Assembly: GCA_003142255.1 (NCBI GenBank)
Contig: PLLO01000005.1
Coordinates: 36,935-100,934, forward strand
From: Bacteroidales bacterium
GTDB taxonomy: Bacteria; Bacteroidota; Bacteroidia; Bacteroidales; VadinHA17
DNA length: 64,000 nucleotides
Direction: 5' to 3'
Positions 7,455-15,630 of the stretch are shown here, piece after piece. A model generated the notes under the pieces. That model saw only the letters and a list, made by a program, of their open reading frames with translations, ran no database searches and had not been told where the DNA came from. Positions within the stretch are counted from its first letter, which is position 1. The number at the start of each line of letters is the position of its first letter. The translations under genes were made by a program, and so were the position numbers.

Positions 7455-10400
7455 TTACCAGATCTTCCAGTCGAAATTAACTGATTCTTTCCTGACGGTG
7501 GGTTTCTGCTTCCCTCCTGTCAGAAGCTGTACCTGCTTAATTGAGTAATCTTTCAGTTCAGAAATTGTGATAACACCATTCTTGTTTTTATCTGCTGCTT
7601 TGTTTTTCAAGCCATTCAGAATACTGTAGGTAAAGACTCCATTGTTCCATTGAGGCGATTCAAGAGCATATCCTTTGCCGGCAGCCGCTGAAATAACAGT
7701 GGCTCCGGTTCCCTGATCCAGCCCTGCAAAAAGTTCCTGCATCAATTCGAAAGAATTATTTAAACTTATGCCCGATTGAGTAGTTTTGGAGTCAATGCCT
7801 TTGAAATTATATTCTTTTACATTCCCTCTGAATGTTATATCTGATGATTTTTCCGTGTTTGAAGCAAGCATATCGTTTGTTTCTTCTTTATCAACTTCTC
7901 CGCTATGACAGGCATCCATCATCAGCAGTTTTTTTCTTGCAGGAATACCGTCAAGAATACTTTCAAGATCATCAAAGGATATCCCTCTTTTTTCAGGATT
8001 CCTGAAATCAATATCATAAGTAGCAAAATAAAAGTCCATCTCTTTATCCAGCAATCCATGGCCGGAAACATACACTACAACCTCGTCATCGACCTTTGAG
8101 GCTGAAAGTTTTTGTTTGAGATTAAAAAAATTCTTTCTAATCGCTCTTTTGTTGAAAAGAGTATCAATAAATACTTTCCCATAATCGCCTTCCGGAGCTG
8201 CCAGCGAACCGAACAGGGATGCGATGTCGTTTCCATCCTTGGCAGCATACCGGAGATCAAACCGTTTATCCTTATAATCTGATACACTCATTGCAATAAT
8301 ATAGAGATCAGGTTTTGCAGGTTTTTGAGGATTATAGACAATATCTGCAGATTCTTTTAATGATTCAACCCCTTTATCATTCACGCATGAGACTTTGATA
8401 TTATTATCACCTGTTGAAAGATTAATGTTAATCATTTTGACTATGGAGTCAGTTTTCTTTTCAAGAAGAGACAATCCATTGGCCCCATATAACGGAACAT
8501 CATTAACCCACACCTGTAAGCGGTTGAGATAATATTTGCTATCGGTTCCACAGATTTCCAGGTGAAGGATGGATTGATCAGTTAGACTATTCAGAATATC
8601 GGAATTAAGGATTTTAATTTCCGGGGTATGCCATTCCGAGGAAAACATCGCTTCATTGAATCCTGCTTTCCTCAGACGTTTTTCATAAGCCTTCCTGTAC
8701 ATTTTTATCAAAGCAGTGTCGGGATTACCAAGCCGCTCAAGAACTATATCGGGTCTGTTATACTGCAGATCAAACTGATCAAAACTATACAATCGATCAC
8801 CGACCAGCCATGATAGTTTGCTGGCAGCATTCTTTGAGCACATGTAATATTTGTCAGGTGTCAGTACAAGATAATCTGCTGAGTCAATGGCTATTAATGA
8901 ATAGAGCTTCTCTCCCGTTCCGATATCGAAAAAGACAAGTTGTGAATTATCATGGACGATAATCTTTTCACTCTTTCCATCTATATCACAAAAAGTGCCT
9001 GAAAAATAAATCGCACTTTTGAGCCGGCCATCCCGGGCATCCCAGATTTTCACCGAATCATGACTTAAAGTAAGAATGTTCTTTCCATCCGGGCTGAACC
9101 TGGCGCTGCCCAATTCAAATTTATCCTTCTCCAGACTGAAAAGTTTTTCTCCGGTCTTTGTATCATATAATACAGGAAAAGCACCTTCATCATTATAGTC
9201 AAATGTTAAAATCCTGGTTCCATCAGGATTAATTACAGCTCTGTTACCGCTGAAACTATTGAGCTTAGAACCATTTTGAACGTCCCAAAGTCTTTCAGAA
9301 AAGCTCCAACCCTCGGGATCAATTAATGTTTTCCCGTCAGCGCTGAATTCGACATCTTTTATTTTCCCTGTCACCCACATTTTTGCTTCATCAGATAACT
9401 TCTCAAATGACATTTCTGGTGTAACAATTATTACTTTTTGTACTGAATTACCTAAAGAATCAATATCCATAATCTGATATCCTACTGTATCTCCATTTTC
9501 TTCCGGATCCCTGAAGGTATATATCAATCTGCCGCTTTCAACATCCCAGATATTGATGAAATCGAACCATGATGTAGCAGCTAAAGTCTTACTGTCAGGG
9601 GAATATTTTATATTACCAACAGATCCGGTTAACCTGTGCAATTCCTTACCGGTTTTTGCATCAAGGATCTTTGCTATGTAATTTGAATCAATAGCCACAA
9701 CGGTTTTATTATCCGGACTGAAAACACAATTAATTACGCTGTCGGCCTGTAATTCAGTTGTATTCAACAATTTCCCGGTCAGCGCATCCCATGTTTTAAC
9801 TATTGAATTTTCTGAACCCGGTTTAGTATAAGTGTTTATTGCTGATCCGTCATCACAAAATTTTGCACTTTCCCATTCCGGCCCCTCAAAACTATTGAGG
9901 ATCTTACCATTAATAAGATCCCAGATTTTTGTTGCAGAGTTATTGTAAAGAGATTTTGTTAACACGTTTTTGCCATCAGAACTGAAAACAGCTTCAGAAA
10001 CAGGGGAGGAATGACCAGTCAAATCCAGCCTGATCTCTCCTTTTAATGCATCCCGGATATTTAATGATTTATTATTTAATGAAATAATATAAAAGTTTCT
10101 GCCGTTTGGACTTAGAGAGGCAGTGGGAATTATATATTCATTGCTTTCAAGCCTGTTGTAAATCCGAAAATTTGGTTTATCATATGTATGCAATAAGCTG
10201 CCATTTGAGGCATCATATAATCCGCATGAGTCTCTTGATATTATAAAAATTCTTTTACAATCGGGAGTGTAAGTAACGCTGGTATAATTGTCAAACTGCC
10301 CATCTATGGAGAATAATAGAATTCCATGTTCTGCATCCCATATTCTGCATTTATCGGATACTATATAAATGTTTTTATTCTCGGGGCTGAAACCAATCTT

Positions 10401-11369
10401 ATAAAAAGGGACGTTGTTCCCAACATATTCATTTTGAGTGTCGATAGTTGCCGAGTCAATATACGTTTTTAACAGTTTGCCATTTGTGGCATCATATAAT
10501 CCGGGAATAGGCCCCCAAAATCCACCCGAATCAACAGTAAAAGAAAGAGTTACTTCAGATTCCTTTTTCCATTTGCCGTTACGCTGATATAAGTTGCCAA
10601 CTGATAATATTCTTTTTCCATCAGGGCTGAAGCACGGCAATGCTTCTGAATCGGAATATAAGGTGAACAAAAGATTTCCGGTTTCAGTATCAGATACCTT
10701 TACCTCCCCCTTTGAAACAGTCATGAAGTTTTTGCCATCAGGACTGAATAAAGCTCCCGATAAATCTCGATATTCTCTCTTGCCATCAAGAATACGGATC
10801 AAATTATTGTTATAAGCATTCCAAATCCTTGTGGTACCATCAAGAGAGGTTAGAATAGTTTTTCTATCGGGACTGGAAATAAATGATTGAATTCCGGTAT
10901 GGAGTAGCTTCTTTCCCTGAATATCCCACATATTTATTACAGAATCCTGAATCTGGAGAAGGTATTTACCATCCGGACTATATTCAACACGAGATAGATA
11001 AAAGACACTATCATTGAATTTATAAAGAAGGTTACCATTGTCCGAATCCCAAATTCTGACAGATTGATCCTCAGATATCGTCGCAATGGATTTGTTATCA
11101 GGGCTGAATTTGACGTAACTTAGATTAGTGAAATCAGTAAATCCATCTATAGTAAGAAGTAGTCTGCCGTTCTCAGCGTTCCATATCTTAACTGTTCTGT
11201 CACCTGAAGCTGTTGCAATTCTTTTTCCATCAGGGCTATAGCTGGCGTCTCTTATATAGTCCGAATGGCCAATTGGCAATAATAATTCAGGAACCTGCCC
11301 CTGAAGAACAGACATTTTAAAGATTAAAACAATAATAGTGACTGACAAACCAGGTGAGTATAGCTTCAT
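7455..11369 (-). CDS. Secreted WD40-repeat protein with C-terminal caspase-like (C14) domain
   Basis: About 1304 residues. From M at 11369: a signal peptide ending near VLQGQ, then a long array of WD40-type blades (residues about 30-880) marked by SPDGK and VxIWDAxNGxLL, then a linker, then a caspase/metacaspase domain (about 1018-1300). The catalytic pair is intact: VYVSGHGLLD (His about 1104) and LLMMDACHSGE (Cys about 1154). Near the end DKNKNGVITISELKDY looks like an EF-hand calcium loop. A start 18 bases upstream (11387) is possible, but the downstream ATG gives the better signal peptide and lies after a weak -7 box (TAAATTTA, 11390-11397). Bacterial caspase-like proteases cut after basic residues. 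The export signal argues for an envelope or extracellular role over cytosolic cell suicide. Substrate unknown. Confidence 0.88.
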   Translation of the reverse strand: MKLYSPGLSVTIIVLIFKMSVLQGQVPELLLPIGHSDYIRDASYSPDGKRIATASGDRTVKIWNAENGRLLLTIDGFTDFTNLSYVKFSPDNKSIATISEDQSVRIWDSDNGNLLYKFNDSVFYLSRVEYSPDGKYLLQIQDSVINMWDIQGKKLLHTGIQSFISSPDRKTILTSLDGTTRIWNAYNNNLIRILDGKREYRDLSGALFSPDGKNFMTVSKGEVKVSDTETGNLLFTLYSDSEALPCFSPDGKRILSVGNLYQRNGKWKKESEVTLSFTVDSGGFWGPIPGLYDATNGKLLKTYIDSATIDTQNEYVGNNVPFYKIGFSPENKNIYIVSDKCRIWDAEHGILLFSIDGQFDNYTSVTYTPDCKRIFIISRDSCGLYDASNGSLLHTYDKPNFRIYNRLESNEYIIPTASLSPNGRNFYIISLNNKSLNIRDALKGEIRLDLTGHSSPVSEAVFSSDGKNVLTKSLYNNSATKIWDLINGKILNSFEGPEWESAKFCDDGSAINTYTKPGSENSIVKTWDALTGKLLNTTELQADSVINCVFSPDNKTVVAIDSNYIAKILDAKTGKELHRLTGSVGNIKYSPDSKTLAATSWFDFINIWDVESGRLIYTFRDPEENGDTVGYQIMDIDSLGNSVQKVIIVTPEMSFEKLSDEAKMWVTGKIKDVEFSADGKTLIDPEGWSFSERLWDVQNGSKLNSFSGNRAVINPDGTRILTFDYNDEGAFPVLYDTKTGEKLFSLEKDKFELGSARFSPDGKNILTLSHDSVKIWDARDGRLKSAIYFSGTFCDIDGKSEKIIVHDNSQLVFFDIGTGEKLYSLIAIDSADYLVLTPDKYYMCSKNAASKLSWLVGDRLYSFDQFDLQYNRPDIVLERLGNPDTALIKMYRKAYEKRLRKAGFNEAMFSSEWHTPEIKILNSDILNSLTDQSILHLEICGTDSKYYLNRLQVWVNDVPLYGANGLSLLEKKTDSIVKMININLSTGDNNIKVSCVNDKGVESLKESADIVYNPQKPAKPDLYIIAMSVSDYKDKRFDLRYAAKDGNDIASLFGSLAAPEGDYGKVFIDTLFNKRAIRKNFFNLKQKLSASKVDDEVVVYVSGHGLLDKEMDFYFATYDIDFRNPEKRGISFDDLESILDGIPARKKLLMMDACHSGEVDKEETNDMLASNTEKSSDITFRGNVKEYNFKGIDSKTTQSGISLNNSFELMQELFAGLDQGTGATVISAAAGKGYALESPQWNNGVFTYSILNGLKNKAADKNKNGVITISELKDYSIKQVQLLTGGKQKPTVRKESVNFDWKIW

Positions 11370-11582
11370 ATTGTTATGGTTAACCATTGTAAATTTAGAA
11401 ATAATTTCAATCAGAATATTTTAGAAATTGTGAACCATGTTATCTTAGACCCTATTGTAGACAAACTCTATCCGACATTGACTTATTAAATTAGTGTGAC
11501 GATATTATTCTATTACAAAAGCAATTCTTCGGGATAAATATTAATTTATTGAAAATAAATATGATATACCGATTATTATGAG

Positions 11583-11590
11583 TATATTTG
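11583..11590 (+). promoter_or_regulatory. -7 element for the cold-shock gene
   Basis: TATATTTG is a perfect TAnnTTTG box 23 bases upstream of the ATG at 11614. I see no good -33 box. Confidence 0.55.
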
Positions 11591-11613
11591 CGCCATTAAT
11601 TTAAAATTATATT

Positions 11614-11805
11614 ATGAGTAATGGAACAGTAAAATTCTTTAATGTATCGAAAGGATTCGGTTTTATTAAAGAAGCAAATTCAGACAAAGAGTACTTTGTG
11701 CATTCATCAGGCTTGAATGATAACATCACCGAGAATGATGAGGTGACTTTTGACCTTGAACAAGGTAAGAAAGGATTAAATGCAGTAAATGTTAAACTAG
11801 CTTAG
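11614..11805 (+). CDS. Cold-shock domain protein (CspA family)
   Basis: A 63-residue single OB-fold protein that binds single-stranded RNA or DNA and acts as an RNA chaperone. Both nucleic-acid motifs are present: RNP1 as KGFGFI and RNP2 as YFVHSS. The protein is complete and of normal length, with its own promoter in front and a strong terminator behind. Whether it is cold-induced cannot be told here; the 5' leader is short (about 15-20 bases), unlike the long thermosensor leader of E. coli cspA. Confidence 0.95.
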   Translation: MSNGTVKFFNVSKGFGFIKEANSDKEYFVHSSGLNDNITENDEVTFDLEQGKKGLNAVNVKLA

Positions 11806-11835
11806 TTTATCGATTATAAACATTTAAAATCTTTG

Positions 11836-11863
11836 GTCCCGCCAAAAGCGGGACTTTTTTTTT
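11836..11863 (+). terminator. Strong Rho-independent terminator of the cold-shock gene
   Basis: A perfect 7-bp stem GTCCCGC/GCGGGAC with loop CAAAA is followed by nine T residues. Confidence 0.93.
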
Positions 11864-11881
11864 CTTAAATTAATTTATTGT

Positions 11882-12040
11882 ATGTACGAAAAGAAACCAT
11901 CTGTTTATAAGTCGCCTGACCTGAATACTCTGAAGGCAGTAGTTATTGATCACAGGACAACTATTTATATCGCTCAGGACCTTGACCCGGAAGAGGCAAA
12001 AATTCGATATCTATCCCGCATAGCAAACAGGAAACCATAG
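11882..12040 (+). CDS. Small hypothetical protein (52 aa)
   Basis: An ATG right behind the cold-shock terminator opens 52 codons ending in TAG. The product is highly charged (MYEKKPSVYKSPDLNTLKAV at the start, DLDPEEAKIRYLSRIANRK near the end). The codon pattern looks real and the pattern 'Tx-IYIAxDxDPEEAxxRYLSR' is protein-like. I cannot name a family. No signal peptide and no membrane helix. It might be a regulatory or nucleic-acid-associated small protein, but that is a guess; a spurious frame cannot be excluded. Confidence 0.5.
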   Translation: MYEKKPSVYKSPDLNTLKAVVIDHRTTIYIAQDLDPEEAKIRYLSRIANRKP

Positions 12041-12140
12041 GTTCCTACCTTCACTTTCTTATCTGACTCTTTATTTAGGAAGACCTCTTGTTCTTCTTCC
12101 CCGGATTGATAATTTTGCAATATTATTATTATCAATCCTT

Positions 12141-13382
12141 ATGGATATCCTATTTTCTGATGCTCTGAAGATTCAAGGACCCAATTCCTTTCAAATTGTT
12201 GTAAAACCAGCCGGGGCTTCATGCAATCTCAGCTGCACTTATTGTTATTACCTGGAAAAGAGGAAACTCTACCCGGGGATTAACGAATTCAGGATGAGTG
12301 ATGTGTTGCTTGAAAAAATTATTAAAGAGTTTATTGAAGCTCATGAAGTGCCAGTTGTAACATTTACCTGGCAGGGAGGTGAACCCACTTTGATGGGTCT
12401 TGATTTTTTTAAAAAAGCAATTCGTTACCAGAAAAAATATTCACGCGGAAGAACCATTGAAAATGCCTTTCAGACAAATGGGACAAAACTCAACAGTGAT
12501 TGGTGTAAGTTTTTCAAAGACAATAATATACTTATAGGCATCTCAATTGATGGTAAAGAACATAATCATGATCATTACAGAAGGACATTTTCGGGTTCTC
12601 CCACCTTCAGAAAGGTAATGGACGGAATAAATCTGCTACACAGGAATAGCGTTGAATTCAATACACTCAGTACAGTAAATGACTATAGTGTCAGGTTTGC
12701 TTCAGAAACTTATAGGTTCCTGAAGGAGGCAGGAAGCGGATACATGCAGTTTCTTCCCGTAGTGGAACGCGCAGCATTAAACCATCGTGACATGGGTTTA
12801 GAACTCCTCGCTCCTGTTCATGGAAATGGTTCCGTTACCAGATGGTCTGTCGGCCCTGCTGACTATGGTGAGTTTCTTATTACAATATTTGATGAGTGGG
12901 TTCGCAGTGATGTCGCAAGGTATTTTGTTCAGATATTCGATGCTACCCTTGCAAATTATGTCGGCGATAATCCTGGCATCTGTGTCTTTGGTGAGACTTG
13001 CGGAGACGCCATGGCAATGGAGTATAACGGCGATCTGTATTCGTGCGATCATTTTGTTTATCCTGAATATCTCCTTGGAAATATAGCCAAAACTCCTCTC
13101 CTTGATATGGTAAAATCGAAGCAACAGCTCGATTTCGGGATTATTAAAAGGAGCTCCCTGCCAGGATATTGCCTTGATTGTGATGTACTCTATACCTGCC
13201 ATGGAGAGTGTCCGAAACACAGATTTCTTGCTACACCGGGAGGGGAAACCGGGTTAAACTACCTTTGTGAAGGTTATAAAATGTTCTTCATGCATGTTGA
13301 GCCATTCATGCACTTCATGGCAGAAGAGCTTAAGAATGAAAGACCTCCTGCAAATGTCATGAAATGGTGCAATGAGCAGTGA
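12141..13382 (+). CDS. Anaerobic sulfatase-maturating enzyme (radical SAM/SPASM)
   Basis: A 413-residue radical SAM enzyme that converts the active-site Cys or Ser of a sulfatase to formylglycine in the cytosol before export. The S-adenosylmethionine cluster motif is CNLSCTYC (C28, C32, C35), preceded by the family stretch FQIVVKPAGAS. The C-terminal SPASM region carries further cluster cysteines (CVFGETCGDAMAMEYNGDLY, CDHF, CLDCDVLYTCHGECPKHR). The GGEP motif (WQGGEPTLMG) contacts the cofactor methionine. Its likely client is the serine-type sulfatase at 17073-18506. This enzyme class works without oxygen, which suggests an anaerobic or microaerobic lifestyle. Start ATG at 12141 gives the standard N-terminus. 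Confidence 0.93.
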   Translation: MDILFSDALKIQGPNSFQIVVKPAGASCNLSCTYCYYLEKRKLYPGINEFRMSDVLLEKIIKEFIEAHEVPVVTFTWQGGEPTLMGLDFFKKAIRYQKKYSRGRTIENAFQTNGTKLNSDWCKFFKDNNILIGISIDGKEHNHDHYRRTFSGSPTFRKVMDGINLLHRNSVEFNTLSTVNDYSVRFASETYRFLKEAGSGYMQFLPVVERAALNHRDMGLELLAPVHGNGSVTRWSVGPADYGEFLITIFDEWVRSDVARYFVQIFDATLANYVGDNPGICVFGETCGDAMAMEYNGDLYSCDHFVYPEYLLGNIAKTPLLDMVKSKQQLDFGIIKRSSLPGYCLDCDVLYTCHGECPKHRFLATPGGETGLNYLCEGYKMFFMHVEPFMHFMAEELKNERPPANVMKWCNEQ

Positions 13383-13419
13383 CATTTCAATCTTGTCTCA
13401 CGAAAAGCGATAAATATAT

Positions 13420-13427
13420 TATCTTTG
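13420..13427 (+). promoter_or_regulatory. -7 element before the 13.5 kb lipoprotein gene
   Basis: TATCTTTG matches TAnnTTTG exactly, 28 bases before the GTG start at 13456. A TTG at 13393 is 24 bases upstream, somewhat too far for a consensus -33 box. Confidence 0.45.
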
Positions 13428-13455
13428 ATATATTGATAAATAAAAATGTTTTGCC

Positions 13456-13839
13456 GTGAAGAAGTCTGTTTCAATAATATTTCTCTGCCTGATTTTGTTT
13501 GTACTGATCAGATGTAAAAAGGACCTTACTGTTACATCAATTGATCAGATACCGGGCACCTGGAGGTGGGAATACTCATGCGGAGGGGCAAATGATACAT
13601 GTATATATGGCTCGAAATCCAATTATGCCACAATTGAATTCAGGTCCGACGGGAAATACGTTGAAAAGCACAATGATACTATTTACCTGCAGACAAATTA
13701 TACTCTTATTAATACTGACTACACTTTTGGATCACTTGTTCTGGATAGCCCGGCAGTCAGCCTTCCTATAGCAATATTGGATAATCTGCTACTGATTACA
13801 AGGGGAAATTATCTTGATACCTACAAGAAGATAAAGTAG
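13456..13839 (+). CDS. Small lipoprotein, lipocalin-like in layout
   Basis: A 127-residue protein with a GTG start, a hydrophobic signal and a Cys (LFVLIRCKKD) that would be lipidated. After the signal comes IPGTWRWEYSCGG, then beta-strand-rich sequence including ATIEFRSDGKYVEK; this resembles the small lipocalin-like lipoproteins of Bacteroidota that open with a G-x-W motif. No catalytic residues are evident. It stands alone between the maturase and convergent genes. Function unknown; probably a surface or periplasmic binding protein. Confidence 0.65.
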   Translation: MKKSVSIIFLCLILFVLIRCKKDLTVTSIDQIPGTWRWEYSCGGANDTCIYGSKSNYATIEFRSDGKYVEKHNDTIYLQTNYTLINTDYTFGSLVLDSPAVSLPIAILDNLLLITRGNYLDTYKKIK

Positions 13840-13890
13840 GCGGAAGGGCCGTATAAAAGGGATAAAAGCTTTGGATTTAAATCAATAAAT

Positions 13891-14529
13891 TCAGTTACGG
13901 GACTGGTTTCCGGTTACCTTCAATGTTTTTACCATAATAAACCTGGTCAGGTAGTACTGAAGTGCAACCAGCATTATCCCTCCTATAATTATTAAGCTTA
14001 CCAGAAGAGGCCGGGTAATTTCGGAATTAATATGGAACATCCCCCTCAGGTCCTCGGGTGTTGATTTGCTTAAAAGAGCTATAAGTGCTGAAGATATACA
14101 GACAAGTGCGGTGACAGATGAGGTAAATATCGAAATTCTATGAACATCCCTCCTATTGTTATTCAGTTCATTACGGTTCGAAATCCTTTTTACCCAATAA
14201 TATCCTGCAAGTGCTCCAGCAGCAAGATTAAAAACCGGCACCCCCATGAAAAACCCTAAAATGCAAATATTGTAAAAAAGGTAAATAAGAATCAGGACCG
14301 GAATTGGTAATTTGTAGACATCAGGCTTAAGAATGAACCTTACAAGAAGGCTTACGGTCAATCCTACGGAAAACCCCAGCAGAGCTGCAGTAAATATAGT
14401 TTTTTCAGGAGAAGAACTCACAAATGCTATCCATACAGCGACCTCAAATCCAAACAAAGGCAAAACCAGTCCAAACAGAAAATTGAAGAAAATCCTGTCT
14501 GTTTTGCTCATTATATAAAACGTGTTCAT
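13891..14529 (-). CDS. Hypothetical integral membrane protein (about 6 TM)
   Basis: A 212-residue protein with about six hydrophobic helices; examples are LVLPLFGFEVAVWIAFV, LIYLFYNICILGFFMG and LLVSLIIIGGIMLVALQ. No known catalytic motif or family was recognised. Its start ATG overlaps the stop codon of the VOC-protein gene by one base (TGATG), so the two are surely co-translated. It is the last gene of the minus-strand run 18506-13891. Confidence 0.65.
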   Translation of the reverse strand: MNTFYIMSKTDRIFFNFLFGLVLPLFGFEVAVWIAFVSSSPEKTIFTAALLGFSVGLTVSLLVRFILKPDVYKLPIPVLILIYLFYNICILGFFMGVPVFNLAAGALAGYYWVKRISNRNELNNNRRDVHRISIFTSSVTALVCISSALIALLSKSTPEDLRGMFHINSEITRPLLVSLIIIGGIMLVALQYYLTRFIMVKTLKVTGNQSRN

Positions 14530-14909
14530 CAGGTTCTTTTTTTAAATTCAATAAGTTCTACAGGAGCGCCGTTATGCTCAATCATGGCAACCTTCGTACC
14601 TGAACCCGGCGAATTTGGCGGGGTGATAATTTTAAATTTATGTCTTTTCAGCTCAAGATCAAGATTATCAACCTCAAAAGCTATATGAGGAACTCTCTTA
14701 ATGAGTTCATGGATAGTGTTGCCGGGTTCATACCGCATCCACTCAATGCCATAAGGACTTGAATCAAATCCCCCGGTGAAGAGCTTAAACTTTGGCATAT
14801 ATTTTTCTCCGGCAATGGAACCGGTTGTAGGAATGCCGATGTGGTGGTAACGCCATCCCCATTCCTTTACTGCCAGCGGCAGTTCATAATCCATTCGCTT
14901 TTTTCTCAT
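14529..14909 (-). CDS. VOC-superfamily (glyoxalase-like) protein
   Basis: A 126-residue single vicinal-oxygen-chelate fold. WRYHHIGIPT opens the first beta-alpha-beta-beta-beta unit, VPHIAFEVDNLD the second, and IEHNGAPVELIEF gives the last strand with a Glu at the usual metal-ligand position. Members bind a divalent metal and act as isomerases, dioxygenases or resistance proteins. The exact reaction cannot be assigned. It lies 12 bases after the 4Fe-4S protein and one base overlaps the membrane-protein gene. Confidence 0.75.
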   Translation of the reverse strand: MRKKRMDYELPLAVKEWGWRYHHIGIPTTGSIAGEKYMPKFKLFTGGFDSSPYGIEWMRYEPGNTIHELIKRVPHIAFEVDNLDLELKRHKFKIITPPNSPGSGTKVAMIEHNGAPVELIEFKKRT

Positions 14910-14921
14910 TTTATAATGATA

Positions 14922-15629
14922 CTAGTTTTTATTCTTTTTCCCTAACGGGCATATCGCAACACATAAACCACATATTCTCTCATCGACATTTAGTCTTTGC
15001 CTTGCAAGTTCAGAGCACTTTTTCCTGCATTTCTGAGCATCAAAGAATTCATCCCTGTGCGTAGATATGTTCCATAATTTGCCGGAAGCAGCCTTCGCAG
15101 GGCATTTCTCGACACAAATGGCACATCCTCCGCATCTGCTTTCATCAACGGGAACAGCTACAGTTCCGGTATACTGCTTCAGTAATATGCTGACCAGCCT
15201 AAGCCTGGGACCAAGTTTTTCAGAGATAAACAGATCGGTTTTACCTATCCATCCCAGTCCGGCTCTTGTTGCAACAAGTTTATGAGAAATATCGACAGTC
15301 AATGTTTTCAGGTAATCCTTGTACTTTTCCTCCTCATGCGTAACGGTTGGTTCAATGACCATCGATTCCACTCCGGATTCAATCAGATCAGACTTTATTC
15401 TCCGGGTCAGTTCAGCTAATTCTTTGTTTACCTGGTTATAGTAATTGTAATATTCAATAGTGGGACCTTCTATAATATTATCTATTATTCTGTCATCGAG
15501 CCTTTTACCAATTGAAATTCCATACCTGTACTCATCGAATTTCATGGAGATAAGCCCGTTAAGGTCAGCAAAGCCAAAGATAAAATCAGCCTCGGGATTT
15601 AAGTTCCTTTTAACGATATCGCTTATCAT
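14922..15629 (-). CDS. Double 4Fe-4S protein related to epoxyqueuosine reductase
   Basis: About 235 residues. The C-terminal half carries a ferredoxin-like pair of cluster motifs, CGGCAICVEKCPAKA and CGLCVAICPLG, joined by CRKKCSE. The arrangement and GLGWIGKTDLFI before it match the QueG-like family of iron-sulfur reductases. It is shorter than true QueG and lacks its C-terminal HEAT region, so queuosine synthesis is not claimed. The ATG at 15629 lies one base after the stop of the glycosidase gene; a TTG at 15644 in the same frame would overlap that gene and is less likely. Confidence 0.75.
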   Translation of the reverse strand: MISDIVKRNLNPEADFIFGFADLNGLISMKFDEYRYGISIGKRLDDRIIDNIIEGPTIEYYNYYNQVNKELAELTRRIKSDLIESGVESMVIEPTVTHEEEKYKDYLKTLTVDISHKLVATRAGLGWIGKTDLFISEKLGPRLRLVSILLKQYTGTVAVPVDESRCGGCAICVEKCPAKAASGKLWNISTHRDEFFDAQKCRKKCSELARQRLNVDERICGLCVAICPLGKKNKN

Positions 15630-15630
15630 T

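Noticed and set aside
12798..13220. 140-codon minus-strand frame within the maturase gene
   Set aside because: Antisense shadow of a gene with intact radical SAM and SPASM motifs.
14922..15629. Calling the 4Fe-4S protein a true QueG
   Set aside because: It is about 100 residues or more shorter than QueG and lacks the HEAT-like C-terminal part; only family relationship is claimed.
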